In this document: positions 45,408 to 53,825 of the stretch, piece by piece
Layout of the letters: every line of letters starts with the position of its first letter
How positions within the stretch are numbered: position 1 is the stretch's first letter
Assembly (NCBI RefSeq): GCF_017368795.1
Contig: NZ_JAFNLL010000036.1
Span: 19,601 to 83,600, forward strand
From: Arthrobacter cavernae
GTDB lineage: Bacteria > Actinomycetota > Actinomycetes > Actinomycetales > Micrococcaceae
Direction of reading: 5' to 3'
DNA length: 64,000 nt
Notes under the pieces: generated by a model
What the model saw: only the letters and a program-made list of their open reading frames with translations
Database searches by the model: none
What the model was told of the DNA's origin: nothing
Position numbers and translations under genes: made by a program

Positions 45408-46825
45408 GACTGCCTCCTCAGGGCAAGTTCAAGATCGCGCTGCATGGAGCCCAGGGCCTCTTTCAGCTGGCGCTCATCGCCGCTGACGGCCAGCGAGACG
45501 TTTTTCATGAGGGCCGTTTCGACGGCGGCCTGCTGGGGCGGCGCCGGAATGGGGCCCGTGGTGGGGTACTTGTCCAGAGTGTCGTAGAAGACCTTCCAGT
45601 GCGCCGGGCCCTTGCCCGTGTACAGCTGCTCGTTGACCATGGACCGCCGGGCCGGGGTGGTGACGGGGTTGGGGAAGATCAGCTCCATGGCCTCGCGGCT
45701 GGCGCTGAACTTGATCCATTCCCAGGCGGCGTCCTTGTCCTTGGCCGTCTTCATGATGGCGTAGCCCGCGGTGCCGAACTGGTGCCGCTGGCTCTTCCAC
45801 TTCGGGAAGAACTGGACATCGAAGTCGTTCTCCTTCATGCCGGCCTCGTGCAGGCCCTGCACCCAGTAGCCGCCGGCGGGGGTGGTGCCGATCCGGTTGG
45901 ACGCGAACAGGCCCACCAGGGAGTTGCCGCCGCCTTCCTCGGGCCGGACGCCCAGGCCGTCCTTGACCAGCCCGCGCAGGTAGTCGAAGGATTCGAAGAC
46001 GCGGGGATCGTCCGCGTTGGGTTCCAGCCACTGGTAGCCGCCCGAGCGCAGGCTGCGGGAGGGGTCCTTGGCATAGAAGCCGTCCCAGAGCCAGTCGCCG
46101 CCGGTGGACCGGGTTTCCTTCAGGAAGCTGGTCTCGTTGGCGTAGAGCCAGGGCACCACGCCGCCGAAGAGGCGGTTGGTCCAGTAGTACGGGGTGAAGT
46201 CGGCCGGGCGGGCCTTGCGCATGGCCACCAGGCTGTTGCGGAAGTCCAGGTGCGTCCAGTCGTCCGCCGGCCGGTCCAGGCCCGCCTGCCGGAAGGCGGT
46301 GGTGTTGTAGTACATGTTGGCCGCGTTCCAGTCCATGGGGAGCTGGTACAGGCTGCCTTTGTACATGAAGGCTTCCACCAGGCTGGGGTGGACGTCGTCA
46401 AAGTACTCGGCCATGTCCGCGGCATCGCGGCGCAGGTACTCATCCAGGGGGTGGGCCAGCTTGTCCGCGAACAGCTGGGCACCTTCCGTGGCCACGTAGA
46501 CCACGTCCGGCGGCGTTCCGGCCGCCACCATGGTGAGGATCTTGGTGAAGAAGTCTTTCCAGTCCACGGCTTGGATGGCCTGGACCTTGATCCGGATCTC
46601 GGGGTGAAGCCGGGTGAATGCATCGATGGCCCGCTGGCGGGCTGCGGCGTCTGCGGCCGTGCCCATGATGGCAATGCTGAGGCTGTTGTCTCCCCGCCCG
46701 GGAATGTCGGTTCCGGAGAGCCGCGGCCACGACGCCACGGTTGCCCCCACAATTCCCACGCCAAGGGCACCCAGGGCGGTCCTGCGCGAGATCTCGCGCA
46801 GGCGGCCGTTTGTGGCACCAGTCAT
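45404..46825 (-). CDS. Sugar ABC transporter substrate-binding protein
   Basis: CUT1 binding protein of 473 residues. The N-terminus REISRRTALGALGVGIVGAT is a twin-arginine signal and has no lipobox cysteine, so Tat export is likely. Fold motifs: RQRAIDAFTRLHPEIRIKVQ, PPDVVYVATEGAQLFADKL. Start at the ATG at 46825 with ribosome site GGAAGGAAA 7 bases upstream; that site adjoins the operator at 46838-46853, so repression would also block the message start. First gene of the operon. Confidence 0.9.
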   Translation of the reverse strand: MTGATNGRLREISRRTALGALGVGIVGATVASWPRLSGTDIPGRGDNSLSIAIMGTAADAAARQRAIDAFTRLHPEIRIKVQAIQAVDWKDFFTKILTMVAAGTPPDVVYVATEGAQLFADKLAHPLDEYLRRDAADMAEYFDDVHPSLVEAFMYKGSLYQLPMDWNAANMYYNTTAFRQAGLDRPADDWTHLDFRNSLVAMRKARPADFTPYYWTNRLFGGVVPWLYANETSFLKETRSTGGDWLWDGFYAKDPSRSLRSGGYQWLEPNADDPRVFESFDYLRGLVKDGLGVRPEEGGGNSLVGLFASNRIGTTPAGGYWVQGLHEAGMKENDFDVQFFPKWKSQRHQFGTAGYAIMKTAKDKDAAWEWIKFSASREAMELIFPNPVTTPARRSMVNEQLYTGKGPAHWKVFYDTLDKYPTTGPIPAPPQQAAVETALMKNVSLAVSGDERQLKEALGSMQRDLELALRRQS

Positions 46826-46837
46826 GTCTATTTCCTT

Positions 46838-46853
46838 CCTAACACGTGTTAGG
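46838..46853. promoter_or_regulatory. Perfect 16-bp LacI operator O1
   Basis: CCTAACACGTGTTAGG, a perfect palindrome 12 bp upstream of the binding-protein ATG. Confidence 0.88.
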
Positions 46854-46869
46854 AACAATAAATCACAGA

Positions 46870-46885
46870 CCTAACACGTGTCAAG
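46870..46885. promoter_or_regulatory. LacI operator O2
   Basis: CCTAACACGTGTCAAG, a near match to O1, 32 bp away (three helical turns), so two repressor dimers would sit on the same DNA face. Confidence 0.78.
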
Positions 46886-46956
46886 CATCACAATCCTTGG
46901 ACCGCCTACTCCACCAGCCTGCGCTTGCCAGGCGGGAATGTGGGAGGCTGAAGACA

Positions 46957-47883
46957 ATGAGTTTCCACGAGGGCGGCCCCCGGGCGGCACAGCAAAAAGA
47001 CACACGGAGCCCGGGCACCGGGGCGGGAACGGTTGCCCTCTTCACCCTGGCCACCATCATGTGCCTGCTCGCGCTGGCGGCCACGTACTACTTCTTCGTG
47101 CGCACCACCACGGGCCAGTTCATCGACGAGTCCGCCCTGGTGCGGGCGGATACCATCCGCGGCCGGGCAGGCAGGGCAAGCACGGAGTTCCTCGACTGGC
47201 TTCCCGTGACCTCGCTGGTGATCGCCGCCGTCGTGGTTCTGTTCGTAACGATCGTCCGGCGCCGCTGGACCGCGGCGGGGATCGCCGTCGCCGCCTGCAT
47301 GCTCGCGAACCTGGCCACACAGCTACTCAAGGACTGGTTACCTGTTAGGCCGTACCGCGGGGTGCAGACGCTGGAGCTGAATTCCCTGCCCTCGGGCCAC
47401 ACCACGCTCGCGGCCTCCGCTGCCGCGGCGGTGTTCCTCATGGTGTCCCCGCGGTGGCGTCCGTTGGCAGGCTTCCTGGGCGGCACGTTCGCGGTCGCCT
47501 CAGGCGTGTCCACCCTCATCAACCAGTGGCACCGCCCGGCCGATGTCATTGCAGCCTTCCTGGTGGTCGCCGCCGTCATGCTCCCGGCCGGCTGGCTGGT
47601 CCTGCGCACGGGCAAGGACTGGAATGCCTGGGACGGCGACGGCGGCCACTGGGCGTCGTCGCGGTTCTGGGTGCTGCTGCCCGGCATCGCGGTGGTGGTC
47701 TCCGCCGCTGTGGCCGCCTATGCGCTGCGGGAGCTGATCCTGGGCATGGAAGTTACCGACAGCACCAGCAGCTACTTCTGGGCCGGGGCAGCCATGATTG
47801 TGGGCACTGGCCACTTCGCCATGGTGGCCGCCGTCTGGTTGTTCTCCTGGGCTGCCCGGCGCCGGGGCCCGGCGCGGCGCTGA
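46957..47883 (+). CDS. PAP2 superfamily membrane phosphatase
   Basis: 308 residues, six or more membrane segments. The three phosphatase motifs are present: KDWLPVRP (K-x6-R-P), LPSGHTTLA (PSGH) and, in reduced form, STLINQWHRPADV (S/R...H...D). Expected to remove phosphate from a lipid phosphate at the membrane, such as phosphatidate or undecaprenyl diphosphate. Start at the ATG at 46957 with TGGGAGG upstream. Divergent from the sugar importer; O2 lies 72 bp before its start. Confidence 0.85.
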   Translation: MSFHEGGPRAAQQKDTRSPGTGAGTVALFTLATIMCLLALAATYYFFVRTTTGQFIDESALVRADTIRGRAGRASTEFLDWLPVTSLVIAAVVVLFVTIVRRRWTAAGIAVAACMLANLATQLLKDWLPVRPYRGVQTLELNSLPSGHTTLAASAAAAVFLMVSPRWRPLAGFLGGTFAVASGVSTLINQWHRPADVIAAFLVVAAVMLPAGWLVLRTGKDWNAWDGDGGHWASSRFWVLLPGIAVVVSAAVAAYALRELILGMEVTDSTSSYFWAGAAMIVGTGHFAMVAAVWLFSWAARRRGPARR

Positions 47884-47934
47884 CCCGGGCGACGCGCACA
47901 GCACTCCGCAGGGGTGGTGGAGGAGCCTGCGGGC

Positions 47935-49287
47935 TCAGCGGAAGGAGGGCATGCCTGCATCAAATGTTGCGGTCACGGAGGTTCCGGCGCCAGGAGCAGA
48001 CCGGATGGCGAGGACGCCGCCGGCCTGATGGATCGTGTCGCGGAGGATCTTCAGGCCGAAGTGGCCCTCCGGAGGAGCCGTGTTCGGGCTGAATCCGAGC
48101 CCGTCGTCTTCAACCGTGATCTGCGTGCGCTGGCTGAGTTGCTGGATTCGGATTCCGACCGACTGCGCTGAAGAGTGCTTGGACGCATTGAGCAAGGCCT
48201 CGCGTGCCACCCGGTAGACAAGTGCCGCCCGATCCCTGTCCAGCACGAGCTTGTCCGGGATGTCCACCGTCAAGGCGATTCCGCGCTCCAGCAGGGGCGT
48301 CTCCAACCGCAGCAGGGAAGCTTTCATCCCGAGTTCTTCGAGGTCCGCAGGATAGAGCTCACTTGTCATGGCCCGGAGCGCACGGACATTGTCCTGAAGC
48401 AGCATTCTGGCATTCGCAAAAACGGCCCGCTGCGCAGGTGGCCCCCGTCTCTCCTCCGATTCCAGGGAGTAGGCCAACCCGGACAAGACCTGGATCACTT
48501 CATCATGAAGTTCCGTGGCGATCCGCCGCCTCTCCAGGTCCGAGGCCTCGATCACGCAGCGCAGCAAATCGTTGCGGGCCGCCTGGTGGACCTGGATTCG
48601 GCGTGCCAAGCGGACTGCGGGAATCAATTGCGCCAGCTGCAGGACGGACAGGGACAGCAGCATGGGTGGGATCATCCCCATCAGGACGGCTTCCTGCTCG
48701 CGGCGCACTTGCTGTCCGTCAAAGTATGCTTCGAAGATCATCGGCGCGCCGCTCTGGGCAACCGAGCGGGCGTAGACCTCCACGAGCTCGCCGGAATGCG
48801 CCTCAAACTCGTTCTCTGCTTCGTCCTGGGTGGCGAGGCTGACAGTCGCCGGCCCGCCTTCAAGGAGCAGCCGCGCCCATTCCTCGTGCTCGAAAAGCTG
48901 CCCGATGAGGGACTCGGCGTCCGAGTAGACCACGCGTCCCTGGGCGTCCCACACCTTGATCCGTGCCACTCCGCCTCCGGCCAGCCACGGCTCGAGCCGC
49001 TTGTCCAGAAGTTCCAGTGCCGCCGGTTCGCGGGCAAGGAGCTGGTCTGTGATCAAGGGAGCGATGACGTGATCGGCCAAACCCTGGGTCTGGTCCCTGG
49101 CATTGTTCAGGGCGTGCTGTTCCGCGGCAGCCCGGATCCAGAAGGCAACAGGGATGGCAACCAGGACAAAGGCCAAAACACCGGCGAGGAGAAACTTGGC
49201 AACCGCTGAACTGATTTCGCGATGCTCGGCGGCATCACGGGAAGCATTGCCGGCGGGGGCGGCACTTCCCAAGCGGAGTCCATTCAT
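47935..49287 (-). CDS. Membrane sensor histidine kinase B (paralogue of kinase A)
   Basis: 450 residues, same layout and length as kinase A: TM1 about 29-51, sensor domain with RIKVWDAQGRVVYSDAESLI, TM2 about 203-222, HisKA_3 with His261 (RRRIATELHDEVIQVLSGLA), HATPase_c (VEDDGLGFSP, GHFGLKILRDTIHQAGG). Start at the ATG at 49287, 14 bp after the regulator B stop. Differences from A are concentrated in the sensor and membrane-proximal parts, while the catalytic core is nearly the same. Confidence 0.9.
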   Translation of the reverse strand: MNGLRLGSAAPAGNASRDAAEHREISSAVAKFLLAGVLAFVLVAIPVAFWIRAAAEQHALNNARDQTQGLADHVIAPLITDQLLAREPAALELLDKRLEPWLAGGGVARIKVWDAQGRVVYSDAESLIGQLFEHEEWARLLLEGGPATVSLATQDEAENEFEAHSGELVEVYARSVAQSGAPMIFEAYFDGQQVRREQEAVLMGMIPPMLLSLSVLQLAQLIPAVRLARRIQVHQAARNDLLRCVIEASDLERRRIATELHDEVIQVLSGLAYSLESEERRGPPAQRAVFANARMLLQDNVRALRAMTSELYPADLEELGMKASLLRLETPLLERGIALTVDIPDKLVLDRDRAALVYRVAREALLNASKHSSAQSVGIRIQQLSQRTQITVEDDGLGFSPNTAPPEGHFGLKILRDTIHQAGGVLAIRSAPGAGTSVTATFDAGMPSFR

Positions 49288-49301
49288 TGTCGTCTTCCGA
49301 G

Positions 49302-50651
49302 TCACTTGCCGGAATTGACCGGTACCGGTGGGGTTGCGCTGCCCAACCGCGCTACGAGGGACGGATGCACGATCATGTTGCCGGCGCGGGCGTGCCTGAG
49401 GGTGTCCAGCATGATACTGAGCGAGCCGTCTTTCGGGAGGAACGCACAAATTCCCATGCGTGCCGCCTCGCGAAGCGCGTCCTGCGAAGGGTTGCCTGTC
49501 AGCATCACGATCCGGGCCTCCGGTGCCTCCGCCAGGATGCTCTCCGCGGCCTTGAGCCCGGAACCATCAGGAAGGTACAGGTCCATGATGACGACGTCGG
49601 GCCTCAGCTCCGGGAACATGGCGACGGCGGACGCCACCGATTTCGCGATGCCTACACTCCGCAGGTCCGGTTCGCGCTCCAGGGCGCCAGTCAGCAACTC
49701 GGCGAACGTGGTGTGGTCGTCAACGATCATGATGTGGAGGGGTGCGGCCAGTTGCTGGGACACCACCGGCGCAGCAGGGCGGTTGACAATGGACAGCCGT
49801 CCTGGGACGCCGGCGTCTGCCGGCACGCGCGTTACGGCGGCGCTCTTCAAGAGCCTGGCCTGGGCCGCCCTCAGAGCCGCACTCGGCGCGCAGCCCAATT
49901 CCTCGTCCATGACCCGGCGGCACCGTTCAAAGGCCCGCAAGGCCTCCTCGTTGTCGCCGTTGCCCTCCAGCCCCAGAATCAAGGCCGTCCATGCGCGTTC
50001 GTTGAGGGGATCCTCCTTCACTGCCGCACGGCCCAAGGAGATTGCCTTGCTTCCTTCCCCTAGAGCCAGCGCTGCCTCGGCGGCCAGAACGCGGGCAAGG
50101 GAGACGCGCTCTGCATGCAGGGATCGTTCCTCCTCTGCCCAGGCCGGCAGCAGCTCGTCCCCGAACAGCGGAGCGGACGCCAGATCAAGTGCTTCCGTGA
50201 GCAGTGACAGGGCCTCCCTCGGCTCCACGTGGCCGGCCCTTTGGGTCAGCGTTTCAAATCGGTCCAGATCCAGATCCACCATTGACCGGTCCATAACGTA
50301 GCCGCCGGTGACGGTGCGCAGGGGACCTGACCGGCCAGCGCCAGGCTGCAGGTGCCGCCGGAGGACACTGACATAGCTTTCAAGGGTAGGAAGTGCGACG
50401 GCCGGATGCTTGCCACCCCACAGCAATTCCATGATCCGGGTCTTGGACACTGCCGAGCCGAAGCTCAGGAGAAGGATTTCGAGCACCTGGCGTGGTTTGG
50501 GTCCACCGAGATCGTTGGCGTTGAGTTCTGTGTTTCCCCGGCGAATCGTCAACGGGCCGAAGACCTCAATCTGTAGCTTCCGGTGCGGCAGCAGCGATTC
50601 CCCATTGATACCTTCTTCGCCTGTTTCCCGCCCCATTTCCACTGTGATCAC
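49302..50651 (-). CDS. SARP/BTAD regulator B with C-terminal receiver domain
   Basis: Close paralogue of regulator A with the same domain order: SARP winged helix, BTAD, receiver. Long stretches are nearly identical to A (VTGGYVMDRSMVDLDLDRFE). Receiver residues are present (IVDDHTTFAELL, VIMDLYLPDGSG, MLTGN, LPKDG). I choose the GTG at 50651 (VITVEMGRET), which aligns with the ATG of regulator A and has GGGGTAGG upstream. The open frame extends to a TTG at 50744 with GAGAGGAAA before it, giving 480 residues, so a longer form is possible. Operon with kinase B. Confidence 0.88.
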   Translation of the reverse strand: MITVEMGRETGEEGINGESLLPHRKLQIEVFGPLTIRRGNTELNANDLGGPKPRQVLEILLLSFGSAVSKTRIMELLWGGKHPAVALPTLESYVSVLRRHLQPGAGRSGPLRTVTGGYVMDRSMVDLDLDRFETLTQRAGHVEPREALSLLTEALDLASAPLFGDELLPAWAEEERSLHAERVSLARVLAAEAALALGEGSKAISLGRAAVKEDPLNERAWTALILGLEGNGDNEEALRAFERCRRVMDEELGCAPSAALRAAQARLLKSAAVTRVPADAGVPGRLSIVNRPAAPVVSQQLAAPLHIMIVDDHTTFAELLTGALEREPDLRSVGIAKSVASAVAMFPELRPDVVIMDLYLPDGSGLKAAESILAEAPEARIVMLTGNPSQDALREAARMGICAFLPKDGSLSIMLDTLRHARAGNMIVHPSLVARLGSATPPVPVNSGK

Positions 50652-51086
50652 GACGCCTACCCCAACGTAGTCGATTACTGCCTGTGCTTCATTGAAGTCG
50701 CCGGCACGCAGGTGAGCAAGAGTGATGAGTACTCGCTTTTTCAACGCATTTCCTCTCGACTACTTGGCTCGGGGGCCGTGTACTCAGTTTGGTGCCATGG
50801 CGTCATGGTCAGTTTCAAACGTTGGGAAAACCCTATGGATGGTGGCCGTTCCTGGCGGGGATCCTTGGGATTCCGCCATCCGCCCCCCGAGCTTTTCACA
50901 GGGCCCCCGGCCAACAATGGATTCATCCTGATCCGATGTCCCAGGCACCTGTGCCCGGATCAGGACCGCCGGGTCCGGCGATACTAGCCCCCAGCCGCGC
51001 CGGGCCCGGCCCTCCGACTGACCGTATTTGGGCGGCGCCGATCCTGCGGCGCCGCCCGACCCACCGGTGCCGGAAGCCCTCATGGG
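50652..51086. promoter_or_regulatory. Divergent control region, regulator B / kinase C
   Basis: 435 bp without a supported gene other than the possible N-terminal extension of regulator B. It includes the region conserved with regulator A (GTGAGCAAGAGTGATGAGTA from 50712), ACTACTTG at 50759 and TGTACTCA 20 bp later. The segment GGACCGCCGGGTCCGGC (50963-50979) is also found upstream of regulator A. Confidence 0.5.
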
Positions 51087-52634
51087 ATGGAAGACACGAT
51101 GAAATTGCCAACCACGCACACAGTCCCCGGCGGGAACAGTGCCACGTCGCTTAGCCAACGCTGGCACGTCGTCCGGGCGGAACTGCGCACTGTCAGGTTT
51201 CGGGTTCTGACCACGGTCCTGGCTTTCTTGGCGGCCGGGCTCTTGGTCACGGGCGTCGCAACGCTCGCTCTTGAACTGCACAATCTCAACAGCCACGTCA
51301 GCGAGGAACTCCTTGGCCAGTCCGGCCGGCTCCGCAACATCGTGGAGCAGGGCGCACCGGGCGGAGGCCCCTACACCTCCCTTGAGGGGCTGTTCACCGT
51401 GTTCCTGCAGGGAGGCGCGCCCGGTGGGCACGGATCCGTGATGGCAACGGTGAACGGCGGCAACACCTTGCTGCCTGCCGGAGAGCAGCCAAGCAAGCTC
51501 AATACCCCCCGGTTGCTCGAAACAGCGCGTGCCAGGCACATTGAAGGCCGCACCGTGTTCCATGACATGACCCTTGACGGCCGGACAGTGCGGCTGGCCA
51601 TCACGTCCGTATCGCTGGGAGACGGGACGGACAGCGGACTTCTGATAGCAGCGAATGAGATCGGGCGGCAGCGGGAGCAGGTGATTGCGTCCCTCGGCAC
51701 GTTCGGTGCGGCTTCGCTGGCCACCCTCCTGTTGGCAGGTGCCGTCGGTTTCACGGTGACGGGTCGCCTGTTTGTCCCTGTCCGGCGCCTGCGCCACGCC
51801 ACGGAATCCATCACGTTTGAGGACCTGAGCAGCCGCGTCGTTGTGCCGCCCGGCGATGACGACGTTTCGCAGCTGGCAACGGACTTCAACCGCATGCTGG
51901 ACAGACTGGAAACAGGCATCGCCGACCAGCGTCAGTTTGTGGACGACGCGAGCCATGAACTGAGGACCCCCCTGACTATCATCGGCGGCCATCTCCAACT
52001 GCTGCAGGCAGGAGACCCCCAGGATGTCAACCAGACCAAGGTGTTGCTCCTGGAGGAACTGGACCGGATGCAGGCCTTGGTGGATGAGCTGCTGCTGCTG
52101 GCCAGAAGCAGCCGCCCCGACTTCATCCGGATGGAGTGGATCGACGCCGATTCATTCCTTGAGGCGGCCATGGACAGGATCAAGGTCCTGGCGGAGCGCC
52201 GGTGGCAGATCGACAACAGGCCCGGCGGCCGGTTTCGTGCGGATCGCAACCGTCTTACCCAGGCGGTGGAACAGTTGGCGGTCAATGCAGTGCAGTCCAC
52301 GCGGAGGCAGGACGTCATCTCCCTGGGTGCAGCCTGGGTGGGCACGCCGGGCGGCACTGCGCCTCCCGGCCAGCACGGACCTTCCGGGTCCGGCATCGAT
52401 ATTTGGGTGGCTGATACGGGCTGCGGCATCGGCGCCGGGGACCAGGAACGGATCTTCGACCGTTTCGCCAGGGTCGGGGAGTCACGTCGCCGGGAGGGAT
52501 CGGGCCTTGGACTGCCAATCGTCAAGGCCATAGCTGAAGCACACAACGGAACCCTTCGGGTGACGTCACGGCTCAATGAAGGCAGCCGGTTCGTGCTGTC
52601 ATTTCCGGGAGGCACCCCATGGCACGGATACTGA
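51087..52634 (+). CDS. Sensor histidine kinase C (HAMP/HisKA type)
   Basis: 515 residues. TM1 about 39-62, an extracellular segment of about 140 residues, TM2 about 205-228, HAMP domain (PVRRLRHATESITFEDLSSR), HisKA with phospho-acceptor His290 (FVDDASHELRTPLTIIGGHL), HATPase_c with N-box EQLAVNAVQST, G1 VADTGCGIG and G2 REGSGLGLPIVKAIAEAH. Overlaps the regulator gene by 16 bp. Start at the ATG at 51087 or 51099. Confidence 0.9.
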   Translation: MEDTMKLPTTHTVPGGNSATSLSQRWHVVRAELRTVRFRVLTTVLAFLAAGLLVTGVATLALELHNLNSHVSEELLGQSGRLRNIVEQGAPGGGPYTSLEGLFTVFLQGGAPGGHGSVMATVNGGNTLLPAGEQPSKLNTPRLLETARARHIEGRTVFHDMTLDGRTVRLAITSVSLGDGTDSGLLIAANEIGRQREQVIASLGTFGAASLATLLLAGAVGFTVTGRLFVPVRRLRHATESITFEDLSSRVVVPPGDDDVSQLATDFNRMLDRLETGIADQRQFVDDASHELRTPLTIIGGHLQLLQAGDPQDVNQTKVLLLEELDRMQALVDELLLLARSSRPDFIRMEWIDADSFLEAAMDRIKVLAERRWQIDNRPGGRFRADRNRLTQAVEQLAVNAVQSTRRQDVISLGAAWVGTPGGTAPPGQHGPSGSGIDIWVADTGCGIGAGDQERIFDRFARVGESRRREGSGLGLPIVKAIAEAHNGTLRVTSRLNEGSRFVLSFPGGTPWHGY

Positions 52635-53317
52635 TCGCCGACGACGAACCCCGGATCGTGAGCTTCATCGCCAAGGGCCTCACGGCGGCAGGTTTCACTA
52701 TCTCAGCGGCGGAGGACGGCATCCGGGCGCTGGACTATGCCAGTTCCGGGGAGTTCGACCTGCTCATTCTGGACATCGGCATGCCCAGGATGGACGGGTT
52801 CGCCGTGATTTCCGCCTTGCGTTCAATGCGCTGCACGATCCCGGTGATCGTTCTGACGGCCAGGGATTCCCTTCAAGACACCCTGGCTGCGCTCGACGGC
52901 GGCGCGGACGATTACATGACCAAGCCCTTCCGATTCGAGGAGTTGCTCTCGCGGATCCGCCTGCGGCTGCGGGACAACCCCGGGTTCCGGGGGGCACCAC
53001 ACCCAAGCAACGGCGACGTAACCCTGGATGTTGATCTTCGCTGCGCCAAGGTCCGTGGCCGGACGGTCCAGTTGTCCGCCCGGGAATTCGCCATGGCCCG
53101 CACTTTCATGGAAAACGCGGGCAAGTTGCTCACTCGGGAACAGCTCCTTAGCCATGTGTGGGGCTACGACTTTGACGGGTCCTCCAATGTTGTGGACGTC
53201 TACGTAGGGTATCTGCGCAACAAGCTTGGCCCGGAAAGGTTTATGACTGTGCGGGGAGCCGGCTACCGCTTTGTTGCCCTCCCTGGCGCCCCGCCCCAGC
53301 ATGCATCCGCAGGATAA
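52619..53317 (+). CDS. OmpR-family response regulator C
   Basis: 232 residues. Receiver with acidic residues in ILIADDEPRIV, phospho-acceptor Asp52 (LLILDIGMPRMDG), VLTARD and DDYMTKPF (Lys). The C-terminal winged helix shows LSAREFAMARTFMENAGKLL and YVGYLRNKLGPERFMTVRGA. Cognate partner of kinase C by overlap and order. Conventional architecture, in contrast to regulators A and B. Confidence 0.92.
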   Translation: MARILIADDEPRIVSFIAKGLTAAGFTISAAEDGIRALDYASSGEFDLLILDIGMPRMDGFAVISALRSMRCTIPVIVLTARDSLQDTLAALDGGADDYMTKPFRFEELLSRIRLRLRDNPGFRGAPHPSNGDVTLDVDLRCAKVRGRTVQLSAREFAMARTFMENAGKLLTREQLLSHVWGYDFDGSSNVVDVYVGYLRNKLGPERFMTVRGAGYRFVALPGAPPQHASAG

Positions 53318-53327
53318 GAGGTCTCTC

Positions 53328-53390
53328 ATGAAAACTTCATTGCCGTCTCACCCTGCTCCGGCAGACTCGGAATATGAGAAATCCAGGTGA
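53328..53390 (+). other. Possible 20-codon leader ORF
   Basis: ATG at 53328, preceded by AAGAGG, encodes MKTSLPSHPAPADSEYEKSR and stops at 53388-53390, 4 bases before the ATG of the secreted protein. Such spacing allows translational coupling. No family known; may be chance. Confidence 0.3.
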
Positions 53391-53394
53391 TCAG

Positions 53395-53796
53395 ATGAAA
53401 AAGATTTGGTATCTCCCCATCGTTGTTGTGGTGGGCGCGGCGAGCCTCACGGTCTGGGGCCAGGCCAATGCGGGTCCGCCCCCTTCAGTGTCCCCCGGGG
53501 TGGTGGTGGACCTCAGTTCCGGCAGCGCCCCGGCCACGGCAGAGGACTCACGGTCGCTGCCTCCAAGCCCAAGCCCAAGCCCAACCGCGACGGCCGGCAC
53601 CACCGCAGCACCTGGCCATGAAGCCCCGGAAACGGAACACATCCCGGCCGAGCTGCATACTTACCCGTCCGAAAAGGCGAGCGACGACGGCCCCGCACAC
53701 GATCTCTTCGACGACAAGGGCGGGCTCCGGGCAGACAACGCTTCCGACGACGGGCCGTCCCACGATCTCTACGACGACAAAGGCGGCGGGCGCTAG
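53395..53796 (+). CDS. Small secreted acidic repeat protein
   Basis: 133 residues. Sec signal peptide MKKIWYLPIVVVVGAASLTV ending near GQANA, a Ser/Pro/Thr-rich linker (PPSPSPSPTATAGT), then two acidic repeats SDDGPAHDLFDDKGG and SDDGPSHDLYDDKGG, about 21 residues apart. AGGTGAT precedes the ATG at 53395, favouring it over the ATG at 53374. It follows the kinase C/regulator C operon closely, so it may be its target or its sensed partner. The Asp-rich repeats could bind a divalent cation. I recognise no known family. Confidence 0.7.
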   Translation: MKKIWYLPIVVVVGAASLTVWGQANAGPPPSVSPGVVVDLSSGSAPATAEDSRSLPPSPSPSPTATAGTTAAPGHEAPETEHIPAELHTYPSEKASDDGPAHDLFDDKGGLRADNASDDGPSHDLYDDKGGGR

Positions 53797-53825
53797 CTCC
53801 GCAAGAGGATCCATGGAGGTGTCCA

